From assembly GCF_020715685.1 (NCBI RefSeq), contig NZ_CP085840.1:4154001-4218000 (forward strand): DNA of 64,000 nt. Reading direction: 5' to 3'. Of the stretch, positions 8,904-18,200 are shown in pieces. Position numbers and translations under genes: made by a program. The stretch comes from Dermatobacter hominis (GTDB taxonomy: Bacteria; Actinomycetota; Acidimicrobiia; Acidimicrobiales; Microtrichaceae). Every line of letters starts with the position of its first letter. Within the stretch, counting starts at the first letter, position 1. Below the pieces are notes generated by a model. It did no database searches, had not been told where the DNA came from, and saw only the letters and a list, made by a program, of their open reading frames with translations.

Positions 8904-8918
8904 GCGGGGCCTGCCACC

Positions 8919-9734
8919 ATGGACCGCCACATGCCCGTGACGTTCCTGGCCCACCAGGCCCCCGTCCTGCCCCTGAAGCGGTGGAAGCCGTCGCTCGACG
9001 GCGTGGCGCTCGTGGCGGGCAGCGCGGTGCCCGACCTGGCCCGGATGACGGAGCACTCCGCCCTGCCGATGATCGACGGGCGGCCGACGTGGTTCGACGG
9101 GCACAAGCCCGACCAGATCGTGTCGTGGTGCCTCGTCGTGGGGCTCCTGCTCACCTGGTCGGCCCGACGGTGGGTGCTGCCGCGCCTGGCCGGCCACCTG
9201 CCCGACCTCGGGCGGTTCCACCTGCGCGACATCCGGCTGGTCGGCCGCGACCGGCACCCGTGGTGGATGGTCGTCCTCTGCGTGCTCGTCGGCGCGATCA
9301 CCCACGTGCTGCTCGACCTGCTCACGCACACCGACCGCTCGGTGTCGCTGCCGGGCTTCGACCAGCACCTGTTCGACACCGCCGGGCACTCGATCAGCGT
9401 CGCCAACCTGCTGCAGGTCGTCGCGACGATCGGCCTCTCGATCGTCACCGTCTGGCAGATGTGGGAGATCGGGCGGGACCGCTCGCTCTGCCGGTGGAGC
9501 GGGACCGACCCCACCCCGGCGCCGGACCCCCCGCAGCACCGGGCGGTGTGCACGGCGGTCGTCGTCGCCGCCGTGGTGACCGGGCTCGTCGGCGCGACCC
9601 AGGTCTCCCGCGGCCTGAACGTCGCCGTGATGACGTGGGTCGGGCTCGGCTGGCTGGCCCTCTGCGCGATCGCCGCCTTCGTCCCCCGCCCGGCCGACAC
9701 GCTCGAGCCGGTCGCCGCCGTGCACTCGACCTGA
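8919..9734 (+). CDS. DUF4184-like integral membrane protein
   Basis: A 271-residue protein whose N-terminus MPVTFLAHQAPVLPL and GVALVAGSAVPDLARM match the DUF4184 pattern (MPFTLSHPA, then a GSMAPDF-like motif). Hydrophobic helices lie near 68-82, 116-135, 163-180, 210-228 and 237-255, and conserved-looking His/Asp residues (ITHVLLDLLTH) sit at helix ends as in membrane metal-dependent hydrolases, but no function is established. ATG at 8919 is used because GAGGAGGG is 13 bases upstream; the ATG at 8931 gives the family-typical MP start. Confidence 0.7.
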   Translation: MDRHMPVTFLAHQAPVLPLKRWKPSLDGVALVAGSAVPDLARMTEHSALPMIDGRPTWFDGHKPDQIVSWCLVVGLLLTWSARRWVLPRLAGHLPDLGRFHLRDIRLVGRDRHPWWMVVLCVLVGAITHVLLDLLTHTDRSVSLPGFDQHLFDTAGHSISVANLLQVVATIGLSIVTVWQMWEIGRDRSLCRWSGTDPTPAPDPPQHRAVCTAVVVAAVVTGLVGATQVSRGLNVAVMTWVGLGWLALCAIAAFVPRPADTLEPVAAVHST

Positions 9735-9773
9735 TCCGGCGGCCGGCGGCCCACGACCTCACCGCCTCGTCCC

Positions 9774-9882
9774 TCACCAGCCTCGGTCGACCAACGTCCT
9801 CCGACCCCGCCCGGCCGGCGAGGGAGCGGACGACCTCACCGGCTCGTCCTCACCGGCTCGTCCTCACCAGCCTCGGTCGACC
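9774..9882 (-). repeat. Repeats of the 3' end of the beta-lactamase-fold gene
   Basis: The 19-mer TCACCAGCCTCGGTCGACC, which holds the stop and last five codons of the minus-strand gene ending at 9864, recurs exactly at 9774-9792, 90 bases further on. Between them two copies of the 14-mer TCACCGGCTCGTCC (9836 and 9850) abut the true gene end; each begins with the stop triplet and is a variant of the gene end. The whole 130-base gap between convergent genes is made of such copies. Confidence 0.8.
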
Positions 9883-10487
9883 CACTCCTGGAGGTGGGGG
9901 GACTCGGTGCCGATGGTCGTGTCGTCGCCGTGGCCCGGCAGGACGAGGGTGTCGGGGGCGAGCGCGGCGAACAGGCGGTCCTCGATCGAGCGGATGATGG
10001 TCGGGAAGTCGCCGCCCTCGAACTTCGTGGCGCCCGGGCCGCCGGGGAAGAGGGTGTCGCCGCTGAACAGGATCGGCTTGCCCTCGACCCGGAAGCAGAT
10101 CGATCCCGGGGTGTGCCCCGGCGTGTGGATGGTGCGCAGGCGCAGGTCGCCGACCTCGATGACCTCGTCGTCGCCGATCACCTCGTCGTAGCTCGGCAGC
10201 ATGCCGGCGTCCTCGCCCGAGACGCCCACCGAGTAGCCGGCGTCGCGCAGCTCGGGCACGGCCTGGATGTGGTCCCAGTGGCCGTGGGTCTCGATGACCC
10301 GGCGGACGTCGAGCGCTCGGGCCAGGTCGAGCAGCCGCTCGTGCTCGTTGGCGGCGTCGATGAGCACGGCGTCGCCGGTGTGGCGGCACCGCAGCACGAA
10401 CACGTTGTTGTCCATCGGCCCGACCACGACCTTGTGGACCTCGAGGTCGGTGTCGGCGTGGTGCAGCGTCCCGGACGTGTCGCTCAT
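9864..10487 (-). CDS. Metallo-beta-lactamase-fold hydrolase (glyoxalase II-like)
   Basis: A 207-residue protein with the full zinc site: HGHWDH (68-73), PGHTPGS (H125), SGDTLF (D143) and LPGHGDD (H186). The length and the SGDTLFPGGPG segment are typical of short glyoxalase II-like hydrolases of actinobacteria that act on thioesters such as S-acyl mycothiol or persulfides; the actual substrate is unknown. ATG at 10487 is the first codon giving a correct N-terminus. It follows the vapBC-like pair in the same direction but is separated from it by a repeat array. Confidence 0.85.
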   Translation of the reverse strand: MSDTSGTLHHADTDLEVHKVVVGPMDNNVFVLRCRHTGDAVLIDAANEHERLLDLARALDVRRVIETHGHWDHIQAVPELRDAGYSVGVSGEDAGMLPSYDEVIGDDEVIEVGDLRLRTIHTPGHTPGSICFRVEGKPILFSGDTLFPGGPGATKFEGGDFPTIIRSIEDRLFAALAPDTLVLPGHGDDTTIGTESPHLQEWVDRGW

Positions 10488-10510
10488 GGGACGAGTCTCG
10501 CGCCCCGCAC

Positions 10511-10642
10511 CGGGATCGGGAGCCTCGCCCGAGCGGCCGGGATCGGGAGCCTCGCCCGAGCGGCGGGGGAGCGGGGGCCTCGCCTGGGCGGCGGGGAGCG
10601 GGGGGCCTCGCCCGAGCGGCGGGGAGCGGGGGGCCTCGCGCC
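10511..10642. repeat. Five tandem units of 26-28 bp between vapC-like and beta-lactamase-fold genes
   Basis: Units begin at 10511, 10538, 10564, 10592 and 10620. The first two read CGGGATCGGGAGCCTCGCCC and the last three drift to CGGGGAGCGGGGGGCCTCGC. The array begins directly after the stop of the toxin-like gene (10643) and almost fills the gap to the next start. The unit is only loosely like the gene end, so it is listed apart from the stop-spanning repeats. Confidence 0.8.
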
Positions 10643-11050
10643 TCAGTCCCCGCCGACGACCTCGAACCCCAGGGCCAGCGCGACGGGGATCTGCGTCGCG
10701 TCGAAGGTCACGTAGGTGACCGGACCGGGCAGGCGGTCGGCGGCGGCGAGGTGGATGGCGTCGACGGTCCGCAGCGGCTGTGTCCGGCCGAGCTCGGCGG
10801 CCCGATCCAGGCACAGCTGGTCGACGGGCACGACGTTGATGCGCTCCCAGTCGTCTCGCAGGGCGCGACGCAGGTCGTCGGTGCGGCCGGGGTCGTCGCC
10901 GAGGCGGTCGACGAGCATCAGCGCCTCCGACAGGGCGAGCGCGCTGGCGCACCAGTCGGGGTCGCGGTCCATGGCGGCCATGACCAGCGGGCGGGTCGGT
11001 CCGTCGAGGTAGCGCGACAGGAGGCCGGTCGTGTCGAGGGCGATCGTCAC
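10643..11050 (-). CDS. PIN-domain protein, VapC-type toxin
   Basis: A 135-residue PIN ribonuclease. The acidic residues of the family are present: D6 in ALDTTGLL, E42 in ALSEALML, D97 in TVDAIHLAAA and D117 in YVTFDATQ. VapC toxins cleave tRNA or rRNA when freed from their antitoxin. Start is a GTG at 11050, 43 bases after the antitoxin stop. Together with the Phd-like gene upstream it forms a type II toxin-antitoxin pair. Confidence 0.88.
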   Translation of the reverse strand: MTIALDTTGLLSRYLDGPTRPLVMAAMDRDPDWCASALALSEALMLVDRLGDDPGRTDDLRRALRDDWERINVVPVDQLCLDRAAELGRTQPLRTVDAIHLAAADRLPGPVTYVTFDATQIPVALALGFEVVGGD

Positions 11051-11063
11051 GGGCGGTGCCCCC

Positions 11064-11106
11064 TCACCGGTCCCGCGCTCACCAGTCCCGCCTCACCGGC
11101 CCCGGA
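11064..11106 (-). repeat. Threefold repeat of the antitoxin gene end (14-15 bp period)
   Basis: TCACCGGCCCCG at the true stop (11093) recurs as TCACCAGTCCCG (11079) and TCACCGGTCCCG (11064). Each copy starts with the stop triplet as read on the plus strand, so three stop-like triplets lie in a row in the toxin-antitoxin spacer. Confidence 0.7.
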
Positions 11107-11371
11107 CCTCGCGCACCAGCTGGTCGATCCGGGTCCCGGCCCACAGCGGCAGCACGGTGGCCGGGTCGGGGCGGTCCTGGCGTCGGGCGAGGACGATCTG
11201 GCCGCGGGCCGCGAGGTCCTCGAGCGTCGGCTCGTCGGGGTCGGCCTCGATGGGCCCCAGCTGGGCCACCGGGCGCCCGGCGACGGTGATCACGACGCGG
11301 TGGCCGTCGCCGGCCCGCCGGACCTGGGCGGCGACGTCCGCCCGCAGGTCGCGGATGCCGATTCGCTCCAT
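11093..11371 (-). CDS. Phd/YefM-family antitoxin
   Basis: A 92-residue protein beginning MERIGIRDLRADVAAQVRRA and continuing with HRVVITVAGRPVAQLGPI, the typical Phd fold that binds operator DNA. The C-terminal half is the variable toxin-neutralising tail. It precedes the PIN-domain gene, the normal antitoxin-first order. The ATG at 11371 lies 6 bases after TAACGT, suggesting a leaderless, probably autoregulated transcript. Confidence 0.85.
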   Translation of the reverse strand: MERIGIRDLRADVAAQVRRAGDGHRVVITVAGRPVAQLGPIEADPDEPTLEDLAARGQIVLARRQDRPDPATVLPLWAGTRIDQLVREVRGR

Positions 11372-11377
11372 GGGCGA

Positions 11378-11383
11378 ACGTTA
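11378..11383 (-). promoter_or_regulatory. -10 box of a leaderless promoter for the antitoxin gene
   Basis: TAACGT on the minus strand lies 6 bases before the ATG at 11371. Confidence 0.45.
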
Positions 11384-11472
11384 GGCCGGGCGGCCGCCGG
11401 GGCTGCGCACGCCCGTCACGGCCGGTCCGCCGTGCCCGTCGACGGGCCCGAGGACTTCTCAGGTGCCGTCGC

Positions 11473-11478
11473 TATACT
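11473..11478 (+). promoter_or_regulatory. -10 box of the polysaccharide locus promoter
   Basis: TATACT, a 5-of-6 match to TATAAT, lies in the otherwise GC-rich gap before the Wzz-like gene. No good -35 is seen. It argues that translation does not begin at the GTG of 11463, which would lie upstream of the transcript. Confidence 0.5.
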
Positions 11479-11588
11479 CGCGTGTTCCACCGCCGCCGCG
11501 CGATGACGACGCGGCGAACACCAGGAAGACTTCGTCTGGACCCGCCGGAACGCCGGCGTCCGACGACGAGACCGACGGAAGCGAGCTC

Positions 11589-12455
11589 GTGGCCGAGACA
11601 TCAAGGACGTCGGGGGCGAAGGGCTCCGCGTCCAGCACCGACCGTGGCGGCAACGGCGTCGCGGCACCCGATCCCGCCCCGGCGCCCAGCGGCCAGCAGG
11701 CGCCGGTCGGGCTCCTCAGCGCCATGTGGCACTACCGGGGGATGTGCATCGTCATCGTGGTCGTGTGCACCGCGCTCAGCGCCGTGCTCGGCCTCGTGCT
11801 CACGCCGGAGCCGTCGGCCACCGCGACGATCGCCCTCAAGACGCCGGGCGAGGACAACGTGCTGTCGCCCGGGCTGACCGGCGACGCGTCGCTCGCCCGC
11901 TACACCGCCCAGCGCGCCCGCTTCGTCACCAGCGACGCCGTCCTCGGCAACGTGGCGGCGGCGATGGACACCGACGACCTCAACGACCTGCGCAGCCAGC
12001 TCGAGGTCACGCCGTCGACGGACTCGAACATCATCACGATCAGCGCCTCGGGCAGCTCCGGCGACGACGCCGTCGAGCTCGCGACGGAGGTCACCCGGGC
12101 CTACGCCGAGGAGACCCAGAAGCAGGTCAACGCCCTGACCGACGCGGCGCTCAAGTCGATCGACGAGAGCGCGGCGTCGGTGCGGGCCACGATCACGAGC
12201 AACAACACCGCGGTCAACGACGCCGCCGCCTCGACGCTCGGCCAGCTCCAGCAGCGCCAGGCCGCCGTGCGCACCAGCAGCGCCGTGCTGGGCGACGGCG
12301 TGGAGTTCGTGGTCAACCCCGACGACTCCTCGGTGGCCGGCAGCAAGCTCCCGGTCAAGGAGATCGGCCTGGGCTTCATCCTCGGGCTCGTCATCGCCGG
12401 CACGGCCGCCTATCTGCGGGCCGACAGCGAGGCTGCAGCCGAGCGCGCGGCCTGA
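11589..12455 (+). CDS. Wzz/chain-length-determinant-like membrane protein (no kinase domain)
   Basis: Taken from the GTG at 11589 (GGAAG seven bases upstream) it has 288 residues. A Ser/Pro-rich N-terminus is followed by a helix at 51-72 (MCIVIVVVCTALSAVLGLVL), an extracytoplasmic region with a coiled-coil-like stretch (about 150-220) and a second helix near 257-275. This is the topology of polysaccharide co-polymerases that set chain length of Wzy-made polymers. There is no attached BY-kinase domain. An in-frame GTG at 11463 would add 42 residues but lies before a likely promoter. It opens the locus and is followed 8 bases later by a glycosyltransferase. Confidence 0.72.
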   Translation: MAETSRTSGAKGSASSTDRGGNGVAAPDPAPAPSGQQAPVGLLSAMWHYRGMCIVIVVVCTALSAVLGLVLTPEPSATATIALKTPGEDNVLSPGLTGDASLARYTAQRARFVTSDAVLGNVAAAMDTDDLNDLRSQLEVTPSTDSNIITISASGSSGDDAVELATEVTRAYAEETQKQVNALTDAALKSIDESAASVRATITSNNTAVNDAAASTLGQLQQRQAAVRTSSAVLGDGVEFVVNPDDSSVAGSKLPVKEIGLGFILGLVIAGTAAYLRADSEAAAERAA

Positions 12456-12462
12456 TCACGGC

Positions 12463-13659
12463 ATGCGGATCGCCCTCGTCGGGACCCGTGGCGTCCCGGC
12501 CCGCTACGGAGGCTTCGAGACCTGCGTGGAGGAGGTCGGGCGCCGCCTGGCCGACGCCGGCCACACCGTCGTCGTCTACTGCCGGCGGGCCGAGGGCGAG
12601 ACCGGGCCGTCGCCCGACGAGTACCTCGGGATGCAGCTCGTCACGCTGCCGGCCGCCCGCAAGCGGGCGGCCGAGACGCTGACCCACACCGCCGCATCGG
12701 TCGCCCACCTCGTGCGCCACCCCGTGGACGCGGTCGTCCTGTTCAACGCGGCGAACGCGCCGCTCCTGCCGGCGATCCGGGCCCGCCGGCTGCCGGTCGC
12801 CACCCACGTCGACGGCCTCGAGTGGAAGCGGGCCAAGTGGGGCCCGACCGGCAAGCGCTACTACCGGGCCGCCGAGGCTCTCGCCGTGCGCTGGTCCGAC
12901 GCGCTGATCGCCGACGCCGTCGGCATCCAGGAGTACTACGAGGAGGAGTTCGGGGCGCCGACGGAGCTGATCGCCTACGGCGCGCCGATCGTCGACGCCG
13001 ACCGGCCGGACCTGCTGGGCGGCGTGGACGACGTCGACCTGACCCCGGGCGGGTACCACCTGGTCGTGGCCCGGTTCGAGCCCGAGAACCACGTCGACGT
13101 GATCGTCGAGGGCTACGTCCGCAGCGCGGCCACCAAGCCGCTCGTCGTGGTCGGCTCGGCCCCGTACGCCGACGACTACACCGCACGCGTCGAGGCGCTG
13201 GGTGACGAGCGCGTCGCGTTCCTCGGCGGCGTCTGGGACCAGGACCTGCTCGACCAGCTCTACGCCAACTCGCTGACGTACCAGCACGGCCACTCGGTCG
13301 GCGGGACCAACCCGTCGCTGCTCCGGGCGATCGGCGCCGGCGCCGCCACCGACGCGTTCGACGTGTCGTTCAACCGCGAGGTGCTCGGGCCGTCGGGCCG
13401 CTTCTGGTCGACGCCCTCGGACCTCGCCGCCCTCTTCGAGTCGGCGGAGTCCGACCCCGACGCCGCGTCCGCACGCGGCGCGCTGGCCCGCCGACGGGCC
13501 GCCGCGTACGACTGGGACGCCGTCGCCGCCGCCTACGAGGCGCTCTGCGAGCGGCTCGCGGCCCGCGACTTCCCCCGCCGGCGGCCGTCGGGGCGGCGAC
13601 GCCCCGCGACCGGCGGGCACGACGATCGACGGGCCGTCTCCGGAGGGAGCGCACCGTGA
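12463..13659 (+). CDS. Glycosyltransferase (GT4 with DUF1972-type N-terminus)
   Basis: A 398-residue glycosyltransferase. The N-terminus MRIALVGTRGVPARYGGFET is the hallmark of DUF1972 rhamnosyltransferase-like enzymes, and the second half holds the nucleotide-sugar domain with VVVGSAPYADDY and the acidic ELGAG-like stretch SLLRAIGAGAA. The C-terminal 30 residues are Arg/Gly-rich and probably disordered. It acts in the cytoplasm building the repeat unit. Its stop overlaps the next gene's start by four bases. Confidence 0.85.
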   Translation: MRIALVGTRGVPARYGGFETCVEEVGRRLADAGHTVVVYCRRAEGETGPSPDEYLGMQLVTLPAARKRAAETLTHTAASVAHLVRHPVDAVVLFNAANAPLLPAIRARRLPVATHVDGLEWKRAKWGPTGKRYYRAAEALAVRWSDALIADAVGIQEYYEEEFGAPTELIAYGAPIVDADRPDLLGGVDDVDLTPGGYHLVVARFEPENHVDVIVEGYVRSAATKPLVVVGSAPYADDYTARVEALGDERVAFLGGVWDQDLLDQLYANSLTYQHGHSVGGTNPSLLRAIGAGAATDAFDVSFNREVLGPSGRFWSTPSDLAALFESAESDPDAASARGALARRRAAAYDWDAVAAAYEALCERLAARDFPRRRPSGRRRPATGGHDDRRAVSGGSAP

Positions 13660-14444
13660 CCACGCCGTCAGGATCCACCCGCATCGGCCCCGCCGCCGAC
13701 GAGTCGTACACCGACACCGTCCGGCGGCTGGCCGCGGCCCAGAAGAGCGGCAAGGGCGCCCCGGCGTACTCCCGGTTCGTGAACCGCAAGCTCGGCCGGC
13801 TGTTCGCGGCCGCCGGGTTCCACCTCGGCCTCACGCCCAACGGGATCACCGCCGTCAGCGCCGCGTTCTCGTTCGCCGGGATCATCCTGCTGGCGACGGT
13901 CGAGCCGTCGTGGTGGCTGGGCGTCCTGATCACGGTGCTGCTCGTGCTGGGCTACGCCCTCGACGCCGCGGACGGGCAGCTGGCCCGGCTACGCGGGGGT
14001 GGCTCGGTCACGGGGGAGTGGCTCGACCACATGGTCGACTGCCTCAAGATCTCCACCCTGCACATGTGCGTGCTGATCAGCTTCTACCGGTTCTGGGACA
14101 TCGACGAGCGCTGGCTCCTGGTGCCGATCGGCTACGCCATCGTCGCCGCGGTGTCGTTCTTCGCCCAGATCCTCAACGAGCAGCTCGTGCGCAACGCCGG
14201 CCTGAAGCGGGGGACGGCACCGTCGGCCACCTCGACGCCCGACGAGCGGCCGTCGGTCGTCGTGTCGCTCCTGAAGATCCCCACCGACTACGGCCTGCTG
14301 TGCCTCATCTTCGTGCTGCTCGGCGCGGCGGATCTGTTCCTCGCCGCCTATACCCTCATGTTCATCGGGAGCGCCGCCTACCTCTTGGCGGCGACGGTCA
14401 AGTGGTTCGGTCAGATGCGGGACCTGGACCGAGGAGGGTCATGA
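13656..14444 (+). CDS. CDP-alcohol phosphatidyltransferase family membrane enzyme
   Basis: A 262-residue integral membrane protein with the complete family signature: D103, D106-G107, A110-R111, G120, D124 and D128 in LDAADGQLAR followed by GEWLDHMVD. These enzymes move an alcohol phosphate from a CDP-alcohol to a lipid or sugar acceptor. In a surface polymer locus with a TagD-like cytidylyltransferase (32053) it may add a phospho-alcohol such as glycerol or inositol phosphate to a polymer or lipid, but the substrate cannot be read from sequence. GTG start overlaps the previous stop (GTGA). Confidence 0.85.
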   Translation: MTTPSGSTRIGPAADESYTDTVRRLAAAQKSGKGAPAYSRFVNRKLGRLFAAAGFHLGLTPNGITAVSAAFSFAGIILLATVEPSWWLGVLITVLLVLGYALDAADGQLARLRGGGSVTGEWLDHMVDCLKISTLHMCVLISFYRFWDIDERWLLVPIGYAIVAAVSFFAQILNEQLVRNAGLKRGTAPSATSTPDERPSVVVSLLKIPTDYGLLCLIFVLLGAADLFLAAYTLMFIGSAAYLLAATVKWFGQMRDLDRGGS

Positions 14445-15049
14445 CGTCTCGTCGACATCGCAGCGCGAGCATGCTCGCCGTCCTGGGCGCCGCCGCGGTC
14501 GCGGTCGTGCTCGTCCTCGCAGGGTGCTCGTCCGACGACGACGGCGGGGACGCCGCCGGCGACGGTTCCACCACCACCACGACCGTGGCCGGGGGCACGC
14601 AGGGCCCGTCCACGACGGGCGCGCCCGCCACGGCCCCGGTGACCGAGCCGGTCGCCGACGCGGTCAAGGGCGCCGTGCCCCTCGGGACCGCGGCCGACCT
14701 CGGTGGGGGCGTCTTCGTCACGCTCACGGCCGCCGACGACGTCGACGCCGAGGCCAAGCTCCCCGGCGAGACCGCCGGGCCGGCAGTGGCGGCCACCCTC
14801 GAGGTCCGCAACGACTCGACGACGCCCTTCGACCTCTCGACGGTGGCGGTGACCGCCAGCTACGGCGACGGCACGCCCGCGATCGTGAACAAGTCCGAGC
14901 CCACGGACGAGCTCACGGGCACCGTCGAGCCGGGCGACACGGCGAAGGGCGTGTACGTGTTCCGGGCCCCCGAGAAGGAGGCCGACACGGTGGTGCTCGA
15001 GGTCCAGTCGGGCACCCAGCCGAACGTCCTGCGCTTCAAGGTCGTCTGA
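14441..15049 (+). CDS. Secreted lipoprotein with DUF4352-like beta domain
   Basis: A 202-residue protein with a signal peptide ending in a lipobox LAGC (C29), a Thr-rich linker (43-60) and an immunoglobulin-like beta domain (about 80-202) with VAATLEVRNDSTTPFDLS and DTAKGVYVFRAP, like DUF4352-type extracellular domains. It should be tethered to the outer face of the membrane. ATG overlaps the previous stop (ATGA), so it is translationally coupled to the CDP-alcohol transferase. Role in the polymer pathway is unknown. Confidence 0.8.
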   Translation: MTSRRHRSASMLAVLGAAAVAVVLVLAGCSSDDDGGDAAGDGSTTTTTVAGGTQGPSTTGAPATAPVTEPVADAVKGAVPLGTAADLGGGVFVTLTAADDVDAEAKLPGETAGPAVAATLEVRNDSTTPFDLSTVAVTASYGDGTPAIVNKSEPTDELTGTVEPGDTAKGVYVFRAPEKEADTVVLEVQSGTQPNVLRFKVV

Positions 15050-15065
15050 CCGCCCACCGTGGCGG

Positions 15066-15099
15066 AGCGGTCTCGACCTCGACCCGAGGTCGAACCGCT
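15066..15099 (+). terminator. Hairpin after the lipoprotein gene
   Basis: AGCGGT, CT, CGACCTC pair with GAGGTCG, A, ACCGCT around a 5-base loop: 13 paired bases with one small asymmetric internal loop, 17 bases after the stop. It closes the Wzz-to-lipoprotein unit. Confidence 0.65.
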
Positions 15100-15133
15100 G
15101 AACCGGCGCTGAACGGGTCGCGGCACCGGGCAC

Positions 15134-15170
15134 TTTGCCACTTGTCGGGACCCCGGCTTTGGCGCATGAT
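15134..15170 (+). promoter_or_regulatory. Promoter of the first giant secreted protein, motif shared with the second
   Basis: TTGTCG (15142-15147) and CATGAT (15165-15170) are 17 bases apart, about 100 bases before the ATG. The -35 lies in TTTGCCACTTGTCGG (15134-15148), which recurs as TTTGCCCACTTCTCGG before the paralogous gene at 19072. Confidence 0.5.
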
Positions 15171-15273
15171 CGCCAGCGCAGCACCACGGCGGTGGTGAGG
15201 GAGAGGGTCACGTCAGGAGCGCGGTCGAAGCGGTCGACCGCCGACGTCCCTCGGTGGTGTGCTGGGAGTACAG

Positions 15274-18200
15274 ATGGCGATGACGTCGTCGTCCGCGCGT
15301 GTGCGGGCGCTTCGGACGTGTGTGGTGGTGCTGGCCGCGGTGCTGGGCACCTCGGTGCTGGCGGCGGCGCCGGCGGGGGCCGACAGCGCCCCGACGGCGA
15401 GCGGGACACCGGCGACGGTGACGGCGGACTCCCTCCCCACCGTCCAGATCAACGGCGTGGTGTGGGACCAGGTCGTCGTGGGGAGCACCGTCTACGCCAC
15501 CGGCAAGTTCACCTCGGCCCGTCCGGCCGGCGCAGCGGCCGGGACGAACGAGACGCCCCGGTCGAACGTCCTCGCCTACAACCTGGCCACCGGCAACCTG
15601 ATCACGACCTGGGCCCCCTCGCTGAACGCGCAGGGCCGGGCCATCACCGCCTCGGCCGACGGCTCGACGATCTACGTCGGCGGCGACTTCACCTCCGTCA
15701 GCGGGACCACGCGCAACCGGGTCGTGGCGCTGAACGCCTCGACCGGCGCGGTGATCACCGGCTTCAACGCCAACGCCAACTCGTGGGTCAACGACCTCGA
15801 GGTCTCCGGCTCCACCCTCTTCCTGGGCGGCGCCTTCACCGTCGTGGGCAACCAGGGCCGGTCCCGGCTGGCGTCGGTGAGCGCCACGACCGGCGCGGTC
15901 ACCACCTGGGCCCCGACCGCGGACGCCGAGGTCCGCACGCTCACCGTCCCCGCCGGCAGCGGCAAGGTCGTCGTCGGCGGCCACTTCGCCACCCTGAACG
16001 GCGCCGCAAACCGGGGCATGGGCGCGATCAACGCGTCGACCGGCGCCACGATGTCGTGGCCGGTCAACACGATCCTGACCAACTCCGGGCCCGACTCGGC
16101 GATCTGGAGCCTCAAGTCGAACGGCACGCAGGTGTTCGGCAGCGGCTACTCGTACTCGAGCGCCGGCAACTTCGAGGCCGCGTTCGCGTCCGACACGAAC
16201 GGCAACCTCCAGTGGGTCAACGGCTGTCGCGGCGACAACTACGACAACGTCGCCGTCGGCTCGGTGCTCTACACGGTCAGCCACGCGCACGACTGCTCGT
16301 CGATCGGCGGCCACCCGCAGGAGACCCCGGACTGGACCTACCAGCGGGCCCAGGCCATGACCACCTACGCGGACCCGACCGGTCGCGTGAACACGTCGCG
16401 CTGGTTTACGGGCCGGCCCGTCTCGCAGCTGCTGCACTGGCTCCCGACCGTGGCGGTCGGGACCTACACCGGGCAGGGCCAGGGCGCCTGGACGATCGAG
16501 GGCAACAGCCAGTACGTCGTCATGGGCGGCGAGTTCCCCCGGGTCAACGGCACCAACCAGCAGGGCCTGACCCGCTTCGCGGTGAGCTCGATCGCGCCCG
16601 ACACCCAGGGCCCGCAGGGCTACACCGAGCTGACCCCGAAGCTCGTGGGCACCGGCCCCGGCACCGTCCGCGTCTCGTGGACGACCGCGTGGGACCGCGA
16701 CAACGAGCGGCTGACCTACGAGGTGCTGCGCGGCACCACCGTCATCGCGACGATGCAGGCGGACAGCAACTGGTGGACCCGTCCCGAGATGGCCTACACC
16801 GACCGCGCCGCGGCGCCGGGCTCCTCCCAGACCTACCGGGTCCGGGTCCGGGACCCGTTCGGCAACGTCATCCCGTCGGCCACCGCGACGACCACCGTCC
16901 CGTCGGGCACGGCGACGTTCGGCGCCTACGCCGCGACCGTCGCGTCGGACGGGGCGAACCGCCACTGGCGGCTCGGTGAGAGCTCCGGGACCGTCGGCTG
17001 GGACGCCGCGACCGGCAACGACCTGACGCTGTCGGGCACCACCCGCAACGTCGCGGGGGCGGTCAGCGGCGACGCCAACACGGCGACGACCTTCAACGGC
17101 TCGGCCACGGTGCCCGGCACCACGGCCACCCGCATCTCGGCGCCGCAGGTGTTCAGCGTCGAGGCGTGGTTCCGCACGACCACGACCCGCGGCGGCAAGA
17201 TCATCGGCTTCGGCAGCTCGAACACGGGCAACAGCACGACCAACGACCGCAGCGTCTACATGGACAACAGCGGCCGGATCCGGTTCGGCGCCACCAACGC
17301 GACCGTCCTGCAGAGCGGCACCGGGTACAACAACGGCCAGTGGCACCACGTCGTGGCGTCGATGGGCCCGTCGGGCATCCGGCTCGTCGTCGACGGCGCG
17401 CAGGTCGGGGCCAACACCGGGATCCGCTCCGCCGGCGCCTACTGGGGCTACTGGCGGGTCGGTGGCGACCAGCTGAACAGCTGGCCGTCGCGCCCGACGA
17501 GCAACGCCTTCGCCGGCACGCTCGACGAGGTCGCGGTGTACCCGACCGAGCTGTCCGTGGCCCAGGCCGCGAACCACTACAACGTGGCCCGCGGCGCCGT
17601 CGGCAACGTGGCGCCGACGGCGTCGTTCACCACCGGCGTGAGCAACCTCACCGCCTCGGTGAACGGCACGGGCTCCTCCGACCCCGACGGCTCGATCACC
17701 TCGTACGCCTGGAACTGGGGCGACGGCGCGACCACGTCGGGCGCGACCTCGAGCCACGCCTACGCCGCGGCCGGGACCTACACGGTGACGCTGACGGTGA
17801 CCGACGACGACGGGGCCTCGGCCTCGACGACCCGGTCGGTCACGGTGTCGGCGCCGGTGCCGACGAACCAGCCGCCGACGGCGAGCTTCACGACGTCGAC
17901 CAGCAACCTCACGGTGAACGTGGACGGCTCGGCGTCGTCGGACGCCGACGGCTCGGTCGTGTCGTACGCCTGGAACTTCGGCAACGGCACGACGGGCACC
18001 GGGGCGACGGCCAGCCGCACCTACGCCGCGGCGGGCACCTACACGATCACGCTGACGGTGACCGACGACGACGGGGCGACCGCCTCGACGACGCGCACGG
18101 TCACCGTGGGCGCGGCGCCGGTCCTGTACGCCACCGACGCGTTCGGTCGGACGGTCGCCTCCGGGTTCGGCACGGCGGACGCGGGCGGCGCGTGGACCGT

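Noticed and set aside
11463-11588. Upstream GTG start for the Wzz-like protein
   Set aside because: A good -10 box (TATACT) lies just after it, so the transcript would begin downstream of this cod­on; the added residues are low complexity.
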